A stretch of DNA of 64,000 nt, from positions 2,480,001-2,544,000 of the forward strand of contig NC_019745.1 of the NCBI RefSeq assembly GCF_000317555.1, given 5' to 3'. The notes under the pieces are model-generated. The model worked only from the letters and a program-made list of their open reading frames with translations, was not told the DNA's origin and did no database searches. Of this stretch, positions 63,909 to 64,000 are shown piece by piece; the first letter of the stretch is position 1; every line of letters starts with the position of its first letter. This stretch comes from Gloeocapsa sp. PCC 7428 (lineage in GTDB: Bacteria; Cyanobacteriota; Cyanobacteriia; Cyanobacteriales; Chroococcidiopsidaceae). The translations under genes and the position numbers were made by a program.

Positions 63909-64000
63909 ATGTCACTTCGTGTTTTTATTAGAAGACCAACCGCAGAGGATTATCAAGGATTGTTATCCCTTCACCAAAGAAGCCAAGATTTCCATTTTCC
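63909..64000 (+). CDS. GNAT (RimJ/RimI-like) N-acetyltransferase, 3' end outside window
   Basis: The first 30 codons of a gene run off the right edge. They read M-S-L-R-V-F-I-R-R-P-T-A-E-D-Y, then L-L-S-L-H-Q-R-S-Q-D-F-H-F-P. This is the usual N-terminus of GNAT acetyltransferases close to RimJ, which acetylate ribosomal-protein or other N-termini; the L-x-L-H-x-x-S-x-x-F-H-x-P pattern is characteristic. The acetyl-CoA-binding motif lies beyond the window, so specificity cannot be judged. No strong ribosome binding site precedes the ATG. Confidence 0.7.
   Translation, partial: MSLRVFIRRPTAEDYQGLLSLHQRSQDFHF

Noticed and set aside
1-64000. tRNA, rRNA, CRISPR array, integrase or intact insertion sequence
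   Set aside because: I looked through the intergenic regions on both strands and found no cloverleaf, regular direct-repeat array or transposase-like reading frame. Small RNAs cannot be excluded.

Overview
This window is chromosomal DNA from a cyanobacterium. It carries psbD/psbC, ycf4, a high-light-inducible protein, ntcA, cruP, an apocarotenoid oxygenase and several cyanobacteria-only families (DUF2358, DUF3084, DUF3146). The palindrome GCGATCGC (HIP1) recurs throughout, for example at 476-483 and 571-578. Gene content and moderate GC suggest a Chroococcidiopsis/Gloeocapsopsis-like lineage, but that placement is inference. I saw no rRNA, tRNA, CRISPR array, integrase or intact insertion sequence.

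Layout. 0-5.3 kb: 3' end of a GHL10-type glycosidase gene, a DUF2358 gene, a 46-aa microprotein, a nucleotidyltransferase fusion and uvrA. 5.5-11.0 kb (minus strand): a three-gene sensory operon made of an MHYT-PAS-GAF histidine kinase whose GAF has the Cys-His motif of bilin-binding cyanobacteriochromes, an Rcp1-type response regulator, and a REC-PAS-GAF-GAF kinase whose related GAF has lost that cysteine. 11.1-14.3 kb: a 1045-aa membrane protein with seven and a half ~80-residue repeats. 14.6-20 kb: hli, a carotenoid oxygenase, a folate/biopterin-type transporter, hisB and fabI. 20.3-29.3 kb: ntcA with a perfect NtcA site upstream, a DUF3084 coiled-coil protein, a YqgF-like protein, DUF3146, a GTPase-DUF697 protein, a multi-repeat TM-helix channel, an SRPBCC protein and a SirB1-family protein.

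29.5-43.4 kb is an accessory block. A histidine kinase and an OmpR-type regulator, separated by a methyltransferase gene broken by an in-frame stop, precede a glycan assembly/export locus: two MurG-like GT28 genes alternating with two GT4 genes, a GT2 gene, an MsbA-like ABC exporter, a two-domain histidine phosphatase and a UDP-glucuronate-epimerase-like protein. The product is unknown. 43.4-50.5 kb returns to photosynthesis and lipid genes: cruP, a KAS-II-like synthase, a cyclophilin lipoprotein, ycf4 and overlapping psbD-psbC with a strong terminator. 50.7-58.2 kb: a stand-alone PCP_red microprotein, a secreted deacetylase-phosphodiester glycosidase fusion, a VWA protein, and a translationally coupled SNF2 helicase/SWIM pair. 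58.9-64 kb: pnp, tpiA, folP, a Uma2 nuclease gene broken by an in-frame TAG, and the start of a GNAT acetyltransferase gene.

The most interesting items are the MHYT/cyanobacteriochrome-like operon, the repeat protein at 11-14 kb, the uncharacterised glycan locus with its adjacent two-component system, two genes broken by single in-frame stop codons, and a 71-bp repeat present twice in inverted orientation. Start sites were moved from the longest open frame where a ribosome binding site or family alignment argued for it; each case is explained in its entry.
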